This document shows positions 26,263 to 39,656 of a DNA stretch of 53,560 nucleotides, piece by piece. Position 1 is the first letter of the stretch. The number at the start of each line of letters is the position of its first letter. The notes beneath the pieces were generated by a model. That model made no database searches, was not told where the DNA came from, and worked only from the letters and a program-made list of their open reading frames with translations. The DNA is from Reclinomonas americana ATCC 50394 (taxonomy: Eukaryota; Jakobida; Jakobea; Jakobida). The stretch is from positions 86,847 through 140,406 of the forward strand of contig PS015104.1 in assembly GCA_048213135.1 (NCBI GenBank). Reading direction: 5' to 3'. The position numbers were made by a program, and so were the translations under genes.

Positions 26263-29200
26263 TCATTCACGATTGGTATTCAGTCGACGAGTGAGCAACG
26301 CAATGATCGCTGCACGCGAAAAAGACCCTGTGTGAGTCACGACAGACGGAAGAAGAGGAAGAAGAGGAATCGCCGTGGCGTACCTTTGGCCGATCGCTCA
26401 TCAATGGCCTCCAGCAGATGTGCCACCTCGCTGCTGCTGATGCTGCCGCCACCTCCTCCACCGCCGCCGACTCCTCCGCCGCTGCCGCCTCCACCGCCGC
26501 CAGCGGGACTGGAGAGTGTGTTGCCCGGAGTCAGTGATGAACCTGTGATGGTGCCAGGGAGCCCGGCTGTCGACGGATCGAGAAGAGCGCCGGCAGAGCT
26601 CAGTGAGCCGACACCAGCAGCGGGAGCTTGCGACTGACTGGCGCCGTCGAGCACGAGGGCGCGCTGTTGGGGGAAGAACGACACGTCTTGCTTGGTCACC
26701 TGCATCGGAGAGGCAAGTGAGAATGAAACCGTGGACACATCATGGAAGGGGAACAGCTTGCGCACCAACTCGGCCACGTACTGCTCCGTGCCGGTGTAAT
26801 CGGTGGGGTCCGTGTGTTGCAAATACGTCTGGGTGGCAGCAGCAGCAAGAGGTGAGCGACACAAGCATCAGAAACAAGTACTCTTGGTGCATGAACACAG
26901 ACCAGGAAAAACACATATTGCCACATGTTGTGATCGTTGTGAATGTGATCCTCGAAACCTAACACAAGAAACCAGTCAGCAATGGCTGCACACTCCTCCC
27001 ACCCTTTCCCATCCCGCACGAACCGTTGCCAAGTCTCTCAAACACGGATCGAGGCAAGTTGCAAATGAAGCAGCGGGTATCGCGGTCCTCATTGACTGCG
27101 TCCTTTTGGGCACGCAGTTCACCGAACGTGTCGAGAATGATACCTGAGTTGCAACACAGTGAGTGCGCCGGAGTATATCACACAAATCGCAAGCCACACA
27201 CCGAAGATGAGATTCAACGTGACGATCGTAATGATGACTGCACACAGAGAACATTGCAGAGTGAGCTCCAGCAACGATTCGCCACCCACCATTCTGGACA
27301 TGCGTACGTACAGACTGCGCAGTGCACACAAGCATGGGATGAGTGTAACGCGACGCGGCAACAAATGAGCAGCAGAACGACGCACAGAAGAACAGGCTGA
27401 AGATGCCAAATCCAACAATGTCGTCGGGTTTGAACAGTTGCTGTGGAACGACAATGCAGCGTGAGCTTGCGATCGGGAATTCAAGGTATACAGAGTTGTT
27501 TGCTCACCTCAAAGAACGACGCGCCACGCAAACTGCACGAAACAACACCGGTAAGGGCACACACACACACGCACACGCACATACATCACCGATTTGCCTC
27601 GATACGCACCCATAGTTGGCGTAGCTGAAGAAACACTTGATAAAGGACTCGCACAGGTAGGTCGGACCATCGGGATCGTCCGCATTGAGGACGAACACAT
27701 TGTTGTAGAACAGGAACGTGAAAATCTGTATTGGAGGCAAGTCGAGTGAGGAATGGAGCAACATTGCCTCCATAGGTAGATGGGACTCACCGAAAAGTCG
27801 TAAATCAAAAATGTTCCTGCAAGGGCGAGCAGAGAGACACGGTGAGATCAGGCATGCACAGACGGTCGAGCAACAGTGCACACGAACCAAGCACTGCACA
27901 GTGAATGCAGGCGAAGAGGAAAGGCGAGGCAAGGCGTACACGTTAGTCTGATATTCGAGTTATACTCGACAACGGCGACAAACAAACACACACCAAACTG
28001 CGAAATAAATGTAAGTAAACTGATGTAATACGTGCATCGCCATTGCGCAGCCATCGCAACTGTGAGGAACAGCGACCAGAGGTTGCGGGTGACGGACCGA
28101 ATGACGTTCTTCAGCACCTCGAAGCGCGTAATCAATTCAAACAGGTGGAATCTGCTTAACTTCGTGAGCGGCGCAGAGCACACAACAGCTGAGCCTGGAA
28201 TGAAAGAAATACGCAACGCATAGAAAAAGTATGATACGGAGAGGCCGAGGATGCTGAATACAACGTAGGCCAACTGCAGCGACCAACAAGATGATGAGAC
28301 TCACGGAGTGATTTCATCAGCCAGGGGAACAATCACGAAACGTGATACAAGAATTCGCCGTCGCGGATGAGGAGCCAGAAGAACTTGCACCAAAACACGA
28401 ATCCGCGGCGAATGCTGGAGAACGCTTCCTGCGCGATTGCAAGCACTAGATAAGCAAACGCACACACATGCACACACACACACACGCACGCACACACAAA
28501 CGCGACAAGACACGACAAGGTACGACAGATACAGCACGCAACATCAATCTTTAACGGTGGCTGCCAGCGGTTGACCACAGAGACGACGCCGACACCTTGC
28601 CAGTACGTGTAGACTGCAAAAAGCAAGCAGGATGAGAAAGTGTTGTGCAAGAGGTCATGTCCGCTTATCCACGCAACGTAATATCACAGCTAATATGAGT
28701 TGAATGATGCCGAGCACAACCATGATCACCGACGTTGAGTCGTCACGGAAATCCACAGTGCTGCACGAATTGCAAGTCGTGAGTGTGCGCATATAAAATC
28801 TCATAACAAACCAACACCGCAGGGCTCACTCTCACTCTCCCTTGTTTACCCCCTTCCCCCTTCTCCACTTCCCCTGCCGCACGCAACATGGAATCCACAT
28901 CCGGCCGATCCTTCACCACCAACGTCAAGAGCAGAATCAAGTTCATGGCCACGGCCAACCAGAAACTGAGCTGCTTGAAGTACCAGTTGAAGCGGTTCAG
29001 CGCGTTAAAGAAGCGCTTCCGTTGCAGCTTCTGCCGGTGATTCATGATGCGCATCATGCGCGGGTACTCGCTGAGGAGGCCCTCGATCTTGTTGGTCGAC
29101 GTGTCGCGGTTCACCGTGGCATTGAAGAGGTCCTTGGTGGCCTCCGGCAGCAAGAACGCCGACTCCGGAATGGGGAAGTAGACGCGTTCCAGGTTGCGGT

Positions 29201-32200
29201 CACGGACAATCTCCACGCGCCCCGTGAAACGCCTGAACAGCTTCAACTTGGCCATGTCAGCGCGCGTGTCGCTCGCAAACTTGGGGTCCACATCGATAAG
29301 CTGCCGCGCGAGCGAGTAGTACTCCATGCCGTACAGGAACTTGGCGTTGTGTGCACTCTGTGACTCGGGGTCGGCAGGATCGGGAGGCTCCTCGATCTTG
29401 CCGAGCGTGTAGCGGCGCTGAGGCGTGGAAGGAGGACGCAGAATGAGTGAAAAGGGGGATAAACAAGCAACAACTCCGTGAAAAGCGTGAGACGCAACGA
29501 ATGTGTCGGAGCTGCGAGCCAGAGCATGCAGCGGCGCGTGGATCTCCACCACATGTGGAAGCTACACACGGAGTGAGCACTGGGAATGGGAGATCCAGAA
29601 TAGGGTATGCGCAGCACTCGACTCCAAACGCAACAATGATATTGCCGCCAATGGCCTCGCGCAGGACACGCGGAATGTCGGGCAGGTTGCCGCCCTCGGT
29701 CATGCTGGCAACAACGACAAGTGCACTCCGCTGTCAATCGAGCGCAATGAGCACAATGCCCCTCGCATTTCCTCACGTCGGCAGCCACACAAACCATCAG
29801 ATTGTACTTGTCGACGTCGTCGCAGTCGTCGTAGGTCTTTTCGAGAATCTTGTTCACAATGAAACTCAACTTGGTCGACGCCAGAGCCACCTGTGCAAAC
29901 AGAATGAGTCTCTCTCTCTGTGTGTGTAAGTGTGTGTGTGTCTCTCTCTCTCTCTCTCTGTCTCTCTCTCACACTCTCTCTATCCTCTCACTCTCTCTTT
30001 CCATCTCTCTCTCTCTCTGTCCCTCCCCTTTCTGACACAAGAGTGACAAACCTGATTGGGGATGCACGGGCCCTGAATGACTTCGGCCAGCGTGTTGAGA
30101 ACCTGAATCGCCACCTCGATATTCGACGCATCAATGTACCGCTCGATGCTGCTCAGATACTGCAGCACCTCGAACACCAAGTTGATCGTCTCGGCGTGAT
30201 TGCTCTGCACGCGGAGATAGTTCTGCAGGCTGTGCGAGAGACAAAGACATTGCGTCACGCACGGCACGCTTGTGGTAAGAGGGCGAGGTAAGCGCACGCA
30301 ACTTGAGGTAGTGGCCCTCGCAGAAGAGCTGCAGGAAGCGCATCACTTCGCGCACAAAGCCTGTCGCCTGGAAGTCTTCACTTGCAGCCTCCAGCAGGTA
30401 CTGGGCATCTCTGTGGTGGACCACGTGAGTCACCAGAGTAACAATCACGTGATCTTGCTCACACACGCAACTCTTCATCGCCATCGTCACCCGCCTCCAT
30501 CTCCTGCTTGTGGAACTCCAGACGTCGATGCAAGGCGCGCTGCTCCTTGATCTCAGCAGTGGCGCGGCGAATGCGGTCGCGAACGGAGGTGAAGAACTTT
30601 TCGTCGGCTGAGCTCACAAGGTGCTTGTAGATGGCCTTTTGCACATGGCGGTTGCCTCCGTCCAGCAGCGCAATGCCAAAATCAAGAGCCGCCTTGACAA
30701 TCGCATCCATGGGCGAAGTGATGAGCTGTAGGACGAGTACTGCCGCGCCAAAGTCACACAGTTTGTTTTGGATGGTGGTCTGCGGAACCGGCACCTCATT
30801 CGCCGTTGTGTCCGCCGACCACTCCAACAAGTGTGTGAGGATGCGCAGGCAGGTGACAAACAGGTCGGTCTCCTGTGCGTGCACGCGTTGATCCGAGCTG
30901 CGCACATTTGTTAGCTACAGAAAGAGTGAGATCTTCCGCCGCACACAAACTGACCTCAACAAGAAAATTAGCTTCTTCGCCTCCAACAAAAAGTCCGGCG
31001 ACGACGGCTGCACCACTTGTCCGTGCGAGTCCGTCACAAACACCATGGCCAGGTCGTGGAATTCAGCAGTGGGGTCGCAGCTGGGCAAAGGAACAACACG
31101 AGTGAGCCTCCAAGGCATACGAACAAGAAAGCTGCGTATCGACGCACCCCTTGGCGATAATCTCAGACAACTGAGTGAACCGACGCTCCTCGCCCACGTC
31201 GGTCAGGTGCACTTGAGTCGTCGACGATGCGTCGCTTTGCGATCGCATACCCTCGCCGATTTCAAACGCCTGCCGAACGAGAAACTGTCAGATCGGCGTG
31301 CGCTTGCGTGCATGAGATGTGAGAGAGACGTGATCGCAACTCGCTCATTGTGACGCGACGGTGGAAGCGCAGTGCTCGACATGATGGCAGCCATGGCGCT
31401 GCTCAGCTCGCGCTGCTCTCGATGACCGGTGACGTACGAGTCCAGCGCCACCAGCGCATCGATGAGGCTGAGAGCCACTCGCGGACCGCGTCTGCACGCA
31501 CCAGTCGTGAACACACATGTGGAAGACAGGCACTCACGCGCAGCATCCCACGCAACGGATCCGATTTCCAGTCCATTCTGTCGTCCGTGCACAGGGAGGC
31601 AACCAACGGCAACATGCGCTTGAACAGGTACTTGCGGTAGTGGCCCAAAACTCGCTCACGCTCCGTCGCGTCGGTTGGCACCAGAGAAGGATCTGAGCGG
31701 CAAAAAAACATTAACATGTGCGTTGGACGGAGGCAACAGACGAAAGTGCACTCACCAAAGGAAGGTGCGTCACGCAAGGCAGCCTCGGCGTCGGCGTTAC
31801 GAGGCTGCAGCGCCATGAAGAATTGAACATCGCGGATCAACGACTCGAGCAGCTGGCCTACAGGTCCCGCGCAGGAGAGCAACGCCGATCGTTGCTCGAC
31901 ATTGACGTACACCTCAAAGATGAAGAACACCAGTGCACTCTTGACCTCGACAATGCACCCAGGTTCCACTGCCATGTCGATGGCCACATCGAGTGGCAGC
32001 AAGCTCTGGCACTTGACTTCGACCTGTCGCCAGCGGAAATCTGCTCAGAAAAGAAGCGCAATCACTCTTTCTGGCGACGCGAAAGCACTCACCAAATGAA
32101 GCCTGCCCAGCGAGCACATGGAAAGCGTCTCGAGCAATGAGATGTGGTACGCCAGAGGACTCTCCTCTGCGTGTGTGATGTGATTGCGCGCCGCCATGAG

Positions 32201-35200
32201 TTGCAATCTGTACGTGTCCATCGTGTTAGCAAGACGGAAAGGGAGAGAGACACGCCCCTGGCAGATAACACACCGTCGTGCGCGCTCTTCCGGCGTGTTG
32301 AAGAGGATCATGGTCTCGTGCTCTCGCTCAGTCAGCATCTTGATAACCAGCTGCTGGTTGCGTCGAATGGGCCGTCCATCGACCACCAGGATCACATGGA
32401 AAAAGTTGGTGTAGCGCTGGTATCGACCGCGTTCGACAATCAGCGTGATAAAATGCCGAATGTACTTTTCCTTGATGCTGCTGCACAGTACGCGATTGTT
32501 GCGGTAGATTTCCTCAATGTGTTCGGCGGCCTTGAGCTTGACACTGTTCAGCGGCAGTGAGCGCGCACAGAAAGCAGGAAAAGAGAAAGGCGAGGCCAAT
32601 GTCACACACACCCCATTTGTGACAGGTACAGTTCCATCTTGATGGCACATCGGCGCTGGTTTTCGCGGTTCTTGCGCACAAACTGCAATGGGAGGAGATG
32701 CGAGGTGAGTACGAACTCACGGTCCATGCCGCTAATATCCACGACGCAACATGCTTCAGCGCCTGGTAAATCGCCAAGAACAGTCCACGACGCGACAGCT
32801 CCGTCGGCAAGTTGGCAAACGGCAGCTCCAGCAACTCGTGCAGAATGTCATCAAAGCCGAGGTTGCGCAGAATATTCTGCTTTTCTCGTGCTCCACGCTT
32901 CTGCTGCAGCTCTACGCACGACGCGAACTAAGTATTTCACACACCGGGCACACACTGCAGCGAAAAACATGACTCAAAAAACTAACCCGCAATGACTGCG
33001 TTGCAGAGATTCATCATCTCCACTTCGTCGGCGCTGACGACCTGTGAGCCCTTGGACTGGAGGTTGGAGAGGCGATTCACCATCTCGCGCAGGCGACGAT
33101 ACACGGCCACACTCTCGTCTGTCACCAACAGCAGTGACGAACGGACTTGCGTGGTGAGCTCGGCGTTGGAGCTGCCGGTGAGCCACATGGTTGTCAGCAA
33201 AATTCGAACAGCACGTGTGCTGTCCAGTTGCGCACCTGAACATGCGAAACAAGAGCTTGAAGCAGGCCGTGCGCAGTTTCGGGTACTGATAATTGCACAG
33301 GTACAACAGAATGCTGCGCAGCGAGTCCATGTTGCCCAACATGTTGCAGTCCTGCATTGGCGACCATGAGCGAAAACGACCACCACAATCCTCCTCATGT
33401 GCGACGCACCTCAAAGAAGCGGTTCATGACGTCGCGCGTGACGGCCATGTCGGGCGAGCGTCGAAAAGCGACCAGGAATAGTGCCAGACGCTGGTCGAGG
33501 CGAATGTCGAGGAAAAAGTTGAGCAGATTCACGCATTCGATCTTGCACTTGACAATGACCGAGTTGATCTCGCTGGGGTCGAAGCGGCTGTGCGATGATC
33601 CACCAGCTTCGGCAGAACGCTGGGTGCCACGACCTGGTCGACAACACGAATGTGAGAGGCGAAGGAAAATAACGTCATCAGCACCCCACAGACCTCCTGC
33701 GACCAGCTCGTCGGTACGCCCGTCGAGCAACGCAATCACATCGGCGGCGACCTTGGAAATGCTCATCAGCTGCCGCAGCTGACCCCAGTCGGCCAGCATT
33801 ACGAGAACGCGAAGAACCTGTGGCGCGCAAGGTTGAGATCTTAAGCGGCAAGCGATCGACAGTCTCTCACTCCCTCCTCCGTCGCTCACGCAACACTGAG
33901 AATTAGGTGATTGTGCGACGCGCGGCCATAAAACTGTTGCCGATTCGAGCCGACAAACTCGCACGCAAACGCAAGCACGGCCCGAACACGCTCGTCAATA
34001 TCGGCCAGTGACGGCACATTGTCCAGTGCCGGCTCGTAGGCATTCAGGTCGGCCTCACTAGCAGCCTCAATCAGCGGCGACGTCTCGCCATGGAAGAATG
34101 AACGCCGGCTGTGCCGCTTGCTGTGTCGCTTGGAGGTGTGCGCATGGGGGGCAGCGGCGGTCGCCGAAGATGATTCCACGGGGTGCGGGCGAGACAGCGG
34201 CATGATATCCACTGTCGTGCCCGACGATGAGGCCGATCCAATCGTGCGCACACCATCGTTGACTTGGTCGCCTTGTGCGCTCCAAATCTGCAAGGCGGCG
34301 AGGGCGGATTCAGTTACTGCGCAGGTGGGAAGTGGGAGTGCAAGGGAGAGACGGACCTGAATGTTGTGAATGCGTGGCGCGACGAAAAACGGATCCACGT
34401 CCACAAAGAGGTGCTGAATAAGCTGCACGTAGGCACTGCGGAGCTTGGCCGGATACTCTGACGAGCGGGCAATCTCCAATGCCATCTCAAAGGGCACCAG
34501 TCCGCTAATTATCCGATGTGCGGCAGCGTTGCGTTGCTGAGGTGGAAAGTGCGAATGAGAGAGAGATAATTCGCAAGAGAGCAGCGCCACTCACCATGCA
34601 CAGGGCAGCAAACAACTCAATCTGCGCCACGAGATAGTTGAACACCTCGGACGTCTTGTCGCGGCAAAAATTGACCAATTCGGAGTGGCAGCGAGTGCCG
34701 TCGTCCTCCATCCATTGAATGAGCGGGTTGGTCACCGGCGGCTGCGGAAAGCACGCAGTGAGACTGGTGCGAATGAACACAGCACAGCAGCAGTAGCAGC
34801 ATCGCCGACGCAGACGCAACCGTCACGTGGTACAACAAGTGCGGGCACGCCTGCACAAAGTTCTCCAGCACGTATTGCTGATTCGTGGGCACCACCAGCT
34901 TGCCGCACTTGACCAGCATGATGAGGAACTCAATGTACCTGCCCAGCAGGAAAGGGAGAAGAAAGGGGAAGGGGGAAGAGGGAAAGAGGAGAAGAGGGGA
35001 AGGGAAAGATGAAAGGGGGGAGGGGCAAGGGGGGAAGAGGGGAAGATGAGATGAGCATGACAAGAGAGCGAGAGCTTCTCGACAAACTCACCGACTTGAA
35101 CGACCCTTGCGCGGCAAGTCCACGTAGAAGCGGAGTGTCTCGGATGACATGGAGTCGAGGAGTGCCCGGTTGTCACGAAACATCTCAATGAGCAGCTGTG

Positions 35201-38200
35201 ACGTCATGAGGTGGTAGCCGTGCTGACTTTGGATGAATGGGATGTGCGGCACCACCGCTGCGCGGCCACGGTTCGACTCGCGGACAACGTGGTACAACAG
35301 GCGGTAGCTGAGGCGCACGACCTGAGCAATGTGCTGGTATTGTGGCAGCAGCATGTCATCCAGAGTGTAGCCGCGTTCAAAGGGGGTGTGAATCGCACTC
35401 ATGCAGCGATCTACCACCTAGAGAAGAAAAGGAGGGAGGGAAATGATTAGCGAGAGAGATGTTGCAGAGCAACGGAGGAGGAAACTTGTGCCACAAATGC
35501 GCAACTCGTCGATCACGTAGGAGCCGCTGGTTACGCTTGATGGGGACACCCTCGCGCTCCATCGGATCCTGCACGTGCGACTCGGAGCACATGAAGATCA
35601 GGCGAGTGAGGGCCTCCAGCACGAACTGCAGCGACAGTGGACTGCACTCGTGCTGCTGGCGATGCGGGAACTGCATGGTGGGGGTTTTAAGATGCAGGTG
35701 GTGGCTTTCGTTTGTTTCCACTGAACAGCACACACCTGACGGACAAAGCTGTCGAGCTCGGCGAGCAGCGACGTGGCCTGGTGCAGCGACGACACATCGA
35801 GGGTGGACGCCAGCACGACGTAGAATGCGTCTTCGTCAGGTCGCACAGTGGTCAACGACAGCAAGTGCGGCTTCTTCTCGGTTGTATCGTAGCCGATGAG
35901 TTGGGAGAATCGCGCCGCTCTTGTGGCCTCGTCGCTGCGTCGTTTGAGAAGGGGCGGGTGAGGCGAGTATCGGGAGGGGGAGGAGGGCGCACAATGAAAC
36001 TCAACTCTGCCTCCTGCTCTTGTGCCTGCGAGCAGAGGAAGAAAGTCGATCGCTTGTGTCGCAAGCGCAGGTACGACTCGACGGGAATGAAGCCCTCGCT
36101 CTGCAGATATTGAATCAATAATACGGCAGCAACCATGGAATGACGCCTTGAGATGCCACCGACCTGGAAGAGCGGAAGGAAAACAAACAGAGTGTCGGGG
36201 TCGTTGCGGTTGGCCGTCATGGTGACAATCGGACGCGCTGCTGCCAGGCGATGCAGTGGATTTTGACCTGAAAAATCACACAGCGAGTGAGTGACGGAGA
36301 ACTGCTCTCTCATCAGCTTACATGTTGACTTCTTCACGACTCAACTGACAGTGGTGCGACGACCGAGTCGACTGAGCACTGCGCAGGCATCGTAAACACG
36401 TACACGGTGAGTCTTGCGCGATCGAAAAGAAGAGAACGTCATCGACACGAGCACGAACATCGCTCACTGGCACTGCGAGCTGGAGCGGTGAGGCGGGACA
36501 GCGCGGACTGAGCGCGTGAGCCGATGCCTGATGCTGCTGCAGCTGCCGCTGCCGAGCCCACTGTCACAGTCGACGCCTCCGACTCGTCCATCATGTCGCT
36601 CAATAAATCCTCGTGTGGATCGCTAATCGGTTGCAGAGCGTCGGGATCGGCCTTGAGATACAGGCCAGTGGCCAAGTGCTTGAGACGAACAGTGGCTTGC
36701 CAGGGGGCGAAACCGCCTGCGCAATGTGTAAGAGAGAGCATAGCAGAAAGTGGGGAAGGTGGGCGGTGGTGGTGACGCACCGCGACTGGCATCGGCCATT
36801 TCCACGTCCCACATAAAGTTGACTGACAGCTGGTCACTGCGCTTGCTGAGAGTGGAGGGGCGGATGTTCACTGCGGAGACGAACAATTAAGAGAGCAGTG
36901 AGGTAATGGATCAGAGCAAAACAATGCACTGCACCTTCCAGTTGCTCCTGACGATCGTCGGCATTCAAAAAGCCCTCGAGTTCCTTGTGATACAAGTAAA
37001 TGACATCACCTGCGACGCAGCAAGTTGAATGGAATGAGACCATGAGCAAGCGAGCACGCAAACACACAACGTACCGGCTTTGAGGAATCGCTGCGCCTCA
37101 CTGGGCACATACGAGGCGAACTGATGCAACGCCCAGCGTGCCGTGGTGGTGGAACCCAGGACTTCGATGCGACCGTCGGGCTCCTCAAACCGCTCCGTAC
37201 TCGGCGTCACATACAAGCGGAACTTGCGACTCAACAGCTGCACACTGTCGCCGAGACGAACAGCGTCGCCTTCCGTGCGCAACTTGGTCGACGGCTCCAC
37301 CACAAAGGCGCAGCCAGAGTCGCCACTCTCGATCGGAACCAGCCGGGCGCACCCAGACTGCGTCTCCGCCGCGCGACGCGACACCGACACGAAGCGATCG
37401 GAGCGCACGTGCAGCAATTGCAGAGAGGAGCCGTAGGTGACCTTGCGACCGAGTGCACGCTGCGTTTCTGACTCGTTCTGCCGCACCTCCGAGTCGCGTT
37501 TCAACTGCAGATCCTTCAGTCGATTGTACTCCTCCAGATCGTCCTCGTTGGTCGGCGGCGGAGTGCGCGTGTAATCAAACGACGAGTCGTACGACGACTG
37601 CTCCAGCTCGCGGTGAAAGTGCTTGGCCGCCGAGTACAGAATGGGAGGTAGGACGCGGAAGATGCAATCTGCGAGCGGAGTGATGAGAAGAGAGAGGAGG
37701 GAGGAGAAGGGGGAAGGGCGGAAGAATGGGGAACCTCGAAAGTTGGCCGGCAAGTTGCCTTCGTGGCCCTCGCTGATCGCGACACGAATGTCGACAATTC
37801 TGGGAGCGCTCGTGAGTCCACTCCGTAAGCATCGAGACGAAATGCAAGTCGACATTGCTCACCCTTGAGTGCTGATGTAGCCCTCGACCAATTGCGTCTT
37901 GATCTCGTGACTGCAGTGCAAGCTGATCAAGTCTGCGATCAAAAAGGGGAGAGGGAGGAGGAGGAGCAAGGGGAAGTGAGTGTGAGAGGAGGGGAAAGGG
38001 GAAGGAGGAGGAGGAGGAGAAGAAGGAGAAGGTGGGGAAGAAGGCGAGGAGAAGGAGACGAACAAGGGGAAGGAGGAGAAGAAGGAGGAGGAAGAGAAGG
38101 AGAAGAAGAAAACAAGAGAATGGAGGATGAGGAGGAGAAGAAGAAAAAGTGAAGAAGAAGGAAGAGAAGGTGGAGGAAGAGGAAGAATGGAAGAACGGAG

Positions 38201-38229
38201 TCCGGATCAACGCATGCACACTCATGATA

Positions 38230-38305
<76 letters not shown>

Positions 38306-38476
38306 TACACTCTACTCGTCTACACTATCGTACGTACTATACGTAACTTCCGTTACGTCACTTACCTAACCTCCAACNNNNNNNNNNNNNNNNNNNNACG
38401 CGAATACAGTCACTGAGTACTCTGCGATCACTCACTCACTCACTTGCCCTTCCCCTTCCTCCGCTCTCTCTCTCCC

Positions 38477-38524
<48 letters not shown>

Positions 38525-38824
38525 TGCACCTCCATAGCTCAAGAACTCCTCCGGCTGCGTGTCCGCGCGCAATGCATCCTCCACTGCGCCTCCACTTGCC
38601 ACTTGCCCAACGCCCAATGAGGCAAGCACAGTGGATGCAGGAGCGGAGGAGGAGGAGGCAGGCAATGCACTGCAGAGTGTGTGTGTGAGAGTGAGTGAGA
38701 GAGACAGTCGACATGTCACACTCTTTCTCTTTGTTTGTGTGTGTGTTGCTTACCCGCGCAACACGGATGGTCGCGGTGGTTGCTCGCTCGTGGCCACAAC
38801 AGTCGCCTGTGATGGGCGACTCAT
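26263..38824 (-). CDS. ITPR: Inositol 1,4,5-trisphosphate receptor family calcium-release channel
   Basis: ATG 38824 (MSRPSQATVVATSEQ); exons 38824-38754, 38669-38530 and 37932-37863 join in phase. The N-terminal beta-trefoil/MIR part shows LISLHCSHE, EGYISTQG, GNLPANFR|DCIFRVLP, VTYGSSLQLLHVRS, KLRTEGDAVRLGDSVQLL and VRLKHLATGLYLKA. RIH helices span roughly 36000-30400 (LVPFEMALEIARSSEYPAKL). The RIH-associated part has ALDFGIALLDGGNRHVQKA and MRFLQLFCEGHYLKL. TM1 is LSFWLAVAMNLILLLTLVV and TM2 VIMVVLGIIQLILAVIL; S4-S5 is FHLFELITRFEVLKNVIRSV; S6 is FIITIVTLNLIFGIILDTFG. The C-terminal CFICNLP...HIHNDHN zinc motif and HTDPTDYTGTEQYVAELV are family hallmarks. It ends in a Gly/Ser-rich tail and TGA at 26265-26263. 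The protein is predicted in the ER membrane, releasing Ca2+ on IP3 binding. The pore-loop exon 27532-27508 gives YGLRGASFFE in place of the usual GGGVGD filter. IP3-contact residues were not verified. Confidence 0.95.
37936..38397. repeat. Purine tract, (CT/CA)n and 20-N gap in an IP3 receptor intron
   Basis: Plus-strand purine-rich (GGA/GAA) stretch to about 38200, then a CT run (38229-38248), a CA run (38249-38301) and a 20-N gap (38378-38397). In the gene's direction this is a 597-nt pyrimidine-rich intron (37933-38529). Confidence 0.85.
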
Positions 38825-39656
38825 GATGGCCCTCTCTCACTCTCTCTCTCGCTCTCGTTTGTTGATTAGACAATGTGTGTCCGCGCGCGTGTCCGAACAT
38901 TGACTTTTTCTTGGATTCCTCCTCTCCACACAGTCTGTGTGTTGCTCCTCTGTGTAGTGCTGCCCACGCAAGAGCACGCTTTGTGTGAGGCTTGCTGGGA
39001 GACGCATTGAAACCGCGGCACTGAAGATTGTATTTGTTCGAAAACTTGATATATTGTGATCATGATCGACGTCGCGCGTCTTTCATGACCGTGGGAAGCT
39101 GCACCGTGAAGGACAAGTACAGAGGTGGTGCGAGGTCTCAATTATTGTGCAGACGGGGAAAGCAATCGAGCTCGAGAACACAACCTCCGCGCCAAGAAAT
39201 CCTTTTGAGGCCAAACCGCGTTTGATTGGCTTTGCCTCCTGAAAGGGAAGATGTCGGTAGGAGAAGATTGTGCGTCTATATTGTGTTGGTCTGCCGAGGT
39301 CATTGTCGGCAAGCTTGTCGCACAATTGCAATTCGTGTAAAGCTTCGAAGTGTTTGTCCGCAACTCGAGCTCCCGAATCTGTGTCCTCTCCTGTATAGGT
39401 GCGCTTCTGCTCGCCGCTTCCTTCCTCCAGATAGCGAGCTTCCTGGTGGTGTTGATGGAGGGTTGCAATCGATCGCGATCGACGTGGACGTCGACATGAT
39501 ATCGTCGACGTCGACGTTGACTCTCACAGCGTTTGAGAAGCACCAGCCATCTCCGATGGTGAACTCGAGCACCGTGTGATGGGCGGTGACTGCCACCATG
39601 TGTGAAGTGCTTGCAAGACAACGAGGTGTCCCACAAGCATTTCTCCGTGAGTGTGC
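38825..39656. promoter_or_regulatory. Divergent intergenic region, putative bidirectional promoter
   Basis: Lies between the IP3 receptor start (minus) and the WD40 gene start (plus). It contains a 14-bp perfect palindrome TCGATCGCGATCGA (39469-39482) followed by inverted ACGTCGAC/GTCGACGT arms (39488-39495 and 39104 bp style arms at 39504-39511 in the same coordinates, i.e. 39488-39511 overall). No gene is supported within it. Regulatory role is inference from position. Confidence 0.45.

Noticed and set aside
24082-26327. ARM-like exons as the C-terminus of the IP3 receptor
   Set aside because: The receptor frame runs in phase to a TGA at 26265-26263 and a new ATG with its own exon series begins at 26224, so two genes are more likely.
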